Below, piece after piece: positions 22,367 to 26,196 of a stretch of 26,196 nucleotides of DNA. The DNA lies in NCBI GenBank assembly GCA_044450465.1, contig JBIOJB010000035.1, forward strand, positions 1-26,196, in the 5' to 3' direction. The position numbers were made by a program, and so were the translations under genes. Numbering within the stretch: position 1 is the first letter of the stretch; the number at the start of each line of letters is the position of its first letter. Source of the stretch: JBIOJB01 sp044450465 (GTDB lineage: Bacteria; Chloroflexota; Dormibacteria; Dormibacterales; Dormibacteraceae). The notes under the pieces are model-generated. The model was not told where the DNA came from. It saw only the letters and a program-made list of their open reading frames with translations, and did no database searches.

Positions 22367-22438
22367 TGCCATCCCGCCGCCGCCGATCGGTCGCGATGGT
22401 GGGGGGGCCGCCCGCAATATCATGTAATGCACTAGTCT

Positions 22439-22447
22439 TGATATAAT
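22439..22447 (+). promoter_or_regulatory. Extended -10 promoter of the polysaccharide locus
   Basis: TGATATAAT combines a TGn extension with a perfect TATAAT. No -35 match lies at the right distance. Transcription would start near 22454, leaving a leader of about 170 bases before the ATG at 22623, unlike the short leaders elsewhere here. The leader contains short stems, for example GTCCC/GGGAC and AGGCG/CGCCT at about 22494-22520. The remainder of 22367-22622 holds a run of eight Gs and no gene. Confidence 0.5.
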
Positions 22448-22622
22448 CACGCTGGCCAGAGCACTGGAAGCGCAAAGTTCCGAGGCCGGTATGTCCCAGG
22501 CGGCGCGGGACCTGCGCCTCATGTGAATAAGCCGATGCGCCTATAGCATTATCGGGATTGCAACCCTCACTCAAAGGGCCGCGGCGTACGCCACGAAGGC
22601 CTCGCCGTCGGTGCCTCGCTTG

Positions 22623-23576
22623 ATGGCAAAGTACACAGAAATCCTGTTTGGGCACAGGATCAGGTTCCTCACGCTGCTGCTGATTCCAATCGTGCTTGGC
22701 GCCGGGCTTGCCTACGTGCTGCTCAGCTATCGGGCCAGCGCCACGCTTCAGATCGAAGACCCTTCGGCCTTCGGGCAGTCTTTCTTACCCGTTGGCTGGA
22801 GCCCGAACCAAACGCCCGCCCAAAACCTGGCCGACAGCATCAACCAGGTCGTCAAGACGCCGGCGTTCTCGCAAAGCCTCTCCGACAGTCTGACCAGCTC
22901 GGGAGCTGTGTCGGCGGCTGAGCTCAAGCCGACCCTGACGGCGGCCGGCACGAACTTGAAGGCCAGCCCGGCGGGTTCGCATTTGATCAATCTCACCTTC
23001 GCATGCCCGCACGCCGGGATATGTCAGAGCGTGGTCGGTGACGCAATCGTCATCTTCCGCGCCCAGCTTGCGCAGATCCAGCAGACTCAGGCGGACGCCG
23101 CCAACTCGTTCTGGAGCAGCCAGCTGGCCGATGCCCAGAACAACCTGACGCTGGCCACGACGGCGATGCAGACGTACGCAGCCGCGCATCCGGGTTCGCC
23201 AATGGAAGCCAACTCAAGCGACCCTCAGGCAGCCCAGCTCTTCAACGACGTCGAGCTGTGGCGGGCCAAGGTGACCGAGGCGGAGAACGGCTTGAGCCAA
23301 GCCACGTACCAGGGCACGGAGTCGACCCGCTTTGTGCAGATCGGCACCACCGTGGTGGACCCTCCCCATCTGACCGGGTCAAGATATGTCGGTGATGGAA
23401 CCAGCCTCCTGCAGGGAGCGCTGGTGATGCTCGCAGGCCTGGCTGCGGTCGCCGGATACGTCATCGTGCTCGCCTGGGCTGACAGGACGGCAAGCGACCC
23501 GAAGGTGGTCGAGCGCCGACTTGGCATACCTGTGGTGGCGACAATCCCAAAGCTGGTGGGCCCAAACAGTGGCTAA
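22623..23576 (+). CDS. Wzz/chain-length-determinant-like membrane protein
   Basis: A 317-residue protein with the polysaccharide co-polymerase layout: TM1 at about 13-35 (IRFLTLLLIPIVLGAGLAYVLL), a long periplasmic or outer helical domain with Gln/Ala-rich coiled-coil stretches (145-185 and 205-228), and TM2 at about 262-284 (LLQGALVMLAGLAAVAGYVIVL). The cytoplasmic end VVERRLGIPVVATIPKLV is typical of Wzz/CapA-type proteins that bind their CpsD-like partner. Cys128 and Cys134 could form a disulfide. The ATG at 22623 has no obvious ribosome site. The stop overlaps the next gene by 8 bases, so the two are coupled. It probably sets polymer length in export of an envelope polysaccharide. Confidence 0.82.
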   Translation: MAKYTEILFGHRIRFLTLLLIPIVLGAGLAYVLLSYRASATLQIEDPSAFGQSFLPVGWSPNQTPAQNLADSINQVVKTPAFSQSLSDSLTSSGAVSAAELKPTLTAAGTNLKASPAGSHLINLTFACPHAGICQSVVGDAIVIFRAQLAQIQQTQADAANSFWSSQLADAQNNLTLATTAMQTYAAAHPGSPMEANSSDPQAAQLFNDVELWRAKVTEAENGLSQATYQGTESTRFVQIGTTVVDPPHLTGSRYVGDGTSLLQGALVMLAGLAAVAGYVIVLAWADRTASDPKVVERRLGIPVVATIPKLVGPNSG

Positions 23577-24477
23577 CGAAGAAGGCAAGCCGGCCTTCCC
23601 CCCCGGTTATGGCCAGCCTCGGCCCGCCGGAGATGCAGCGGAACCGATCGAAGGGATGGGCCAGGCCGCGGCCAAGGCCAGCGCCCAGCTGGCCGCCGAG
23701 CTGCAGCAGGTGACTGCAGGATCAGACCCACCGAGCCCGGCGGGAAAGCTGCTCTCTGCTCAGTTCTCCCAGTCGGTCAACGAGGCGATGACCCTCCGTC
23801 AGACACTGCCCGGCTTCGCCGATCCACGCATGGAGAGGATCAGCGGCATCGAGCTGCCACCCTGGTTCGTCGACCGGTGTCGCCGTGCGTACCTGGCGGT
23901 TCCGTTCGACTCGGCGATCGAGTGCAGGGTGCTGGGCGTGACGAGTGCGTCGTACGGCGAGGGCAAGACGTCAGTGGCGATTGGTATGGCGACAGCGATG
24001 GCCGTCGACACCAAGAAGCCGACACTGCTGATCGAGTGTGACTTCGCCACGCCTTCCTTCTACAAGTTCTTCAACATCAGCGCGACGGGCGGCCTCAGCG
24101 AATGGTTGGAAGGCCACTCGCGACTGAGGATCGTGCGTGGCGCGGCTCTTGTCCCCAACATCTACGTAATTCCGGCCGGAGCCCAACAGCGCGATCCGGC
24201 CCACCTCTTCTACCAGCTCGCCGACCGAAAGGTCTTCGACGGGCTTCGCAACACTTTCGGCAACGTTGTCGTGGATCTGCCGCCCATGCTGAACATCTCC
24301 TACGCACCCCTGGCGTCCGCGCTGGCGGATCGATTGCTGATCGTCGCCAGAAGCAAGGCAACCTTGATCGCCGACCTCGAGGCGCTCGTCGCTCGGATCG
24401 GAAGAGATCGAGTGAGCGGGATCGTGCTCAACGGGACCGACTACCGAACCCCCGGCTGGTTGCGGTCCCGGCTCTAG
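23569..24477 (+). CDS. CpsD/CapB-like ATPase (bacterial tyrosine kinase-like)
   Basis: A 302-residue P-loop protein of the ParA/MinD-like class that partners Wzz-type membrane proteins. Walker A is SASYGEGKTSVAIG (126-139), Walker A' is PTLLIECDFATP (Asp158; the usual Asp before this is Glu) and Walker B is NVVVDLPPM (Asp236). The family region before Walker A, YLAVPFDSAIECRVLGVTS, is in place. There is no Tyr-rich tail; the protein ends GWLRSRL. The N-terminal 100 residues are low-complexity and Ala/Gln-rich. The start is the GTG at 23569 with GGTGGG 8 bases upstream, overlapping the Wzz-like stop; frames further upstream are antisense or alternative readings. It likely regulates polymer assembly by ATP-dependent binding. 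Confidence 0.83.
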   Translation: MANEEGKPAFPPGYGQPRPAGDAAEPIEGMGQAAAKASAQLAAELQQVTAGSDPPSPAGKLLSAQFSQSVNEAMTLRQTLPGFADPRMERISGIELPPWFVDRCRRAYLAVPFDSAIECRVLGVTSASYGEGKTSVAIGMATAMAVDTKKPTLLIECDFATPSFYKFFNISATGGLSEWLEGHSRLRIVRGAALVPNIYVIPAGAQQRDPAHLFYQLADRKVFDGLRNTFGNVVVDLPPMLNISYAPLASALADRLLIVARSKATLIADLEALVARIGRDRVSGIVLNGTDYRTPGWLRSRL

Positions 24478-24486
24478 CCGGTCGTC

Positions 24487-26049
24487 ATGCCGGCTGAGGG
24501 TGGCAGTGATCTCCATGGGCTCGACGACGTCCGCCCGGCCGTGTCCAGGCCACTCGCCCAGGCAAGCGAACCGGTCGTCTCGGGAGACGATTTCTGGCAC
24601 CTCCTGACCGAACCGGGAACGCCAACTTACGATCTGGGAGACTCGGCCGAAGTGCGCCGCCGGCTGGCGCAGCACGTGGCGACCCCGGGCCATAGCGCTT
24701 TCGTCCTCCTCAGTTGCGCGGGGTTCGGGTCCCGCCGGCGCTGCCGCCAGTTTGCGCGGGACACCGGCATTGAACTGCTCCGCGAATACGTCGCCATACC
24801 GTCTGTCCACCCGCCGACCTGCTACGTCGAAGATTCCCGTGAGGCCCTGCGCTATTTCGTCACGCAGATGCTGGCAGTTCCGCGTGGAGGTTGGGCCGTG
24901 TCGGCGCCGGTCGAGGGCGCGAAGAAGATCGCCCGCCTCTTCTTTCCGTCGGGTCTGGTCGGCGCAGCCGCCCCGGCCCGGATCGTCCTGGGTCGGATTG
25001 GCACCGATCCGACAGCCAAGACCACTGAGCGCGCCCAACCAAGATCATCCGACCCGCGCGCAATACTTGATCTTCCGGACGTGCGGACTCTGGTCGTGGC
25101 ACTTTCCAAGGACCCCAACGCCAAACTCACAGCTCTGCTCATCCCGCACGGCCAACGCAGCCCAACCATGGCCGTAAAGATGGCGACCACGCCCGTGGCC
25201 GAGCGGAGCATCGCTGCCGAGAGAAGCGTCCTGTCGGATCTTGCGCGCCTGCCCGGTCTGGCCGCCGTCGGCATTCCAAGGCTCATCGATTACCTGGAGC
25301 TGGGTGGCCGCCGTTCGCTCGTGACCACGGCAATGCCGGGCTCTCCAATGACCACGCGGTACCACGCCTGGCGGCACGTGGCCACGGAGTCCGCCGTCCG
25401 CGCCGACTTCGCGGCAGCGGAGTCGTGGCTGGCAAGGTTTCAGAGTGCGAGCTCTCTGAACCGAGCGCCCCTTGACATGGACGGCGGCCGCATGGGACTG
25501 CTGCGCCGCCGGTTCGCCGACGATCCGATGACGGAAGTGCTGCTCGACAGGCTTAGCTCGATTTACGGACATCTGAGCGCCAGCAGCACGCCGCGCACCG
25601 CGGTCCACGGCGATTTCTGGTTCGGCAACCTGCTGATGACCGGCCCAGAGATCACCGGGGTGATCGACTGGGAGGCCGGAGCGGCGACGGGAGAGCCGGT
25701 TCTGGACATCGTCCGTTTTGCCCTTTCCTATGCGCTCTACCTGGATCGTCACGCGCGAACCGGCACTCAGGTGGCCGGGCACCCCGGCCTCCGCGCAGGT
25801 GAATGGGGCGCCGGAATCGTGTACGCCGTCGACGGCCGTGGTTGGTTTCCCGAAACGGTGCGTGATTTCGTGTCGGGCGGCCTCACGCGCCTTGGAGCCG
25901 ACCCCTCAATCTGGCGCGAGGCTCTGGTGGCCGGCCTGGCCGACGTGGCGGCGACCGCCGACCACCTCGACTTCGCGACCCACCACTGGAAATTGTTCGG
26001 ACGCCTCACCGAGGCGTCCCCGGCCGCAGCGACGCCGAGCCGGGCCTAG
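24487..26049 (+). CDS. Phosphotransferase (APH fold) with uncharacterised N-terminal region
   Basis: A 520-residue protein. The C-terminal half (about 200-500) is an aminoglycoside-phosphotransferase/choline-kinase fold: catalytic loop AVHGDFWFGNLL (His374, Asp376, Asn381), metal-binding GVIDWEAGAATGEPVLDI (Asp394), and the nucleotide-binding side with Lys231 in MAVKMATTP and Glu245-containing AAERSVL. The N-terminal 190 residues contain VLLSCAGFGSRRRCRQFARDTGI and REYVAIPSVHPPTCYVEDS, which I cannot assign; resemblance to the tail of a methyltransferase-like glycan protein is only an impression. It starts 9 bases after the CpsD-like gene, so it is probably in its operon and may phosphorylate a sugar or lipid precursor. 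Antibiotic resistance is not implied. Confidence 0.75.
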   Translation: MPAEGGSDLHGLDDVRPAVSRPLAQASEPVVSGDDFWHLLTEPGTPTYDLGDSAEVRRRLAQHVATPGHSAFVLLSCAGFGSRRRCRQFARDTGIELLREYVAIPSVHPPTCYVEDSREALRYFVTQMLAVPRGGWAVSAPVEGAKKIARLFFPSGLVGAAAPARIVLGRIGTDPTAKTTERAQPRSSDPRAILDLPDVRTLVVALSKDPNAKLTALLIPHGQRSPTMAVKMATTPVAERSIAAERSVLSDLARLPGLAAVGIPRLIDYLELGGRRSLVTTAMPGSPMTTRYHAWRHVATESAVRADFAAAESWLARFQSASSLNRAPLDMDGGRMGLLRRRFADDPMTEVLLDRLSSIYGHLSASSTPRTAVHGDFWFGNLLMTGPEITGVIDWEAGAATGEPVLDIVRFALSYALYLDRHARTGTQVAGHPGLRAGEWGAGIVYAVDGRGWFPETVRDFVSGGLTRLGADPSIWREALVAGLADVAATADHLDFATHHWKLFGRLTEASPAAATPSRA

Positions 26050-26196
26050 GGCCGGCGGCGCCGAAGCCTCGGCCGCAGCGCCAACGCCACCACTACCAGG
26101 ACCACGCCCCCGGCGCCAGCCGCTCCACCGACCCACATTGGCGAGATCCCACCGGGCGACCGCGCGGCGCTGACGTGGTGCGCCGGGGTGGGAGTA
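26046..26196 (-). CDS. C-terminal end of a membrane-anchored protein (5' part outside window)
   Basis: Reading the minus strand from the window edge gives an open frame through TPTPAHHVSAARSPGG, then a single hydrophobic segment GGAAGAGGVVLVVVALAL, then the basic tail RPRLRRRRP and a TAG stop at 26046-26048. This Pro/Ala-rich stalk, one membrane helix and positively charged end is the usual C-terminus of an extracellular protein anchored in the membrane. The stop codon overlaps the stop of the phosphotransferase gene on the other strand. It is not listed by a start-based search because its start is outside. The rest of the protein is unknown. Confidence 0.6.
   Translation of the reverse strand, partial: TPTPAHHVSAARSPGGISPMWVGGAAGAGGVVLVVVALALRPRLRRRRP

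Noticed and set aside
22478..22500. Possible c-di-GMP (GEMM-like) riboswitch from a GCGCAAAG stretch in the leader
   Set aside because: The surrounding stems and the tetraloop receptor pattern of that class could not be found.
24170..24182. Third copy of the hairpin repeat (TCCGGCCGGA)
   Set aside because: It lacks the loop and arm length of the two true copies and lies in conserved coding sequence.
24487..26049. Antibiotic-resistance gene (aminoglycoside phosphotransferase)
   Set aside because: Only the fold motif is shared; length, N-terminal region and polysaccharide context point elsewhere.

Overview
The window is a densely coded, GC-rich bacterial chromosome segment of 26 complete or partial protein genes, with no rRNA, tRNA, CRISPR array, transposase or phage gene that I can see. 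Codon third positions are strongly G/C. Several genes appear to be read from leaderless or nearly leaderless transcripts, and many neighbours overlap by 4 to 8 bases (ATGA/GTGA). The gene mix (F420-type oxidoreductase, ECF41 sigma factor, DUF2461, CYTH-CHAD next to PPK1, two DHA2 drug exporters, hut genes with HutF) suggests a soil bacterium of an actinobacterial or Chloroflexota/Dormibacterota-like lineage. The exact phylum is inference and cannot be settled from this sequence alone.

Layout. (1) 1-11164, all on the minus strand. Read in transcription order this is ppk1 - CYTH/CHAD - (hairpin gap) - sixA - alkD-like - hutH - hutU - hutF - hutI - small membrane protein. It joins a polyphosphate module (polyphosphate kinase, polyphosphate-binding CHAD protein, SixA-type phosphatase), a DNA alkylation glycosylase and a histidine-to-formylglutamate pathway. 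The last membrane gene has its own near-consensus promoter. (2) 11419-13793: a DUF2461 gene diverges from a two-gene ABC-2 exporter (ATPase and permease). (3) 13814-14627: an ArsR-SRPBCC fusion regulator whose promoter has a perfect operator palindrome between its -35 and -10 boxes. (4) 14692-17646: an ECF41 sigma factor overlapping a deazaflavin-type oxidoreductase gene, diverging from a DHA2 exporter. The intergenic region carries matching ECF41-type promoters (TGTCACA, 16 bases, CGTC) on both strands. (5) 17698-18701: two divergent genes that share a related helical domain, one fused to an OmpR/PhoB-type winged helix and one stand-alone. (6) 18927-19193: a small orphan gene with its own promoter. 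(7) 19353-21390: a MarR repressor divergent from a second DHA2 exporter, with an operator-like inverted repeat. (8) 21476-22366: a two-domain VOC/glyoxalase protein. (9) 22439-26196: an envelope polysaccharide-type locus: Wzz-like membrane protein, CpsD-like ATPase without a tyrosine tail, an aminoglycoside-phosphotransferase-fold protein with an unrecognised N-terminal half, and, convergent to these, the C-terminal end of a membrane-anchored protein leaving the window.

Functionally the middle of the window is a set of small self-contained regulator/exporter or regulator/enzyme units (ArsR-SRPBCC, ECF41, winged helix pair, MarR), each with readable cis-sites. The most promising things to follow up are the twin ECF41 promoters, the duplicated helical domain pair, the ArsR-SRPBCC operator with a leaderless start, and a hairpin repeat that occurs twice with one mismatch.
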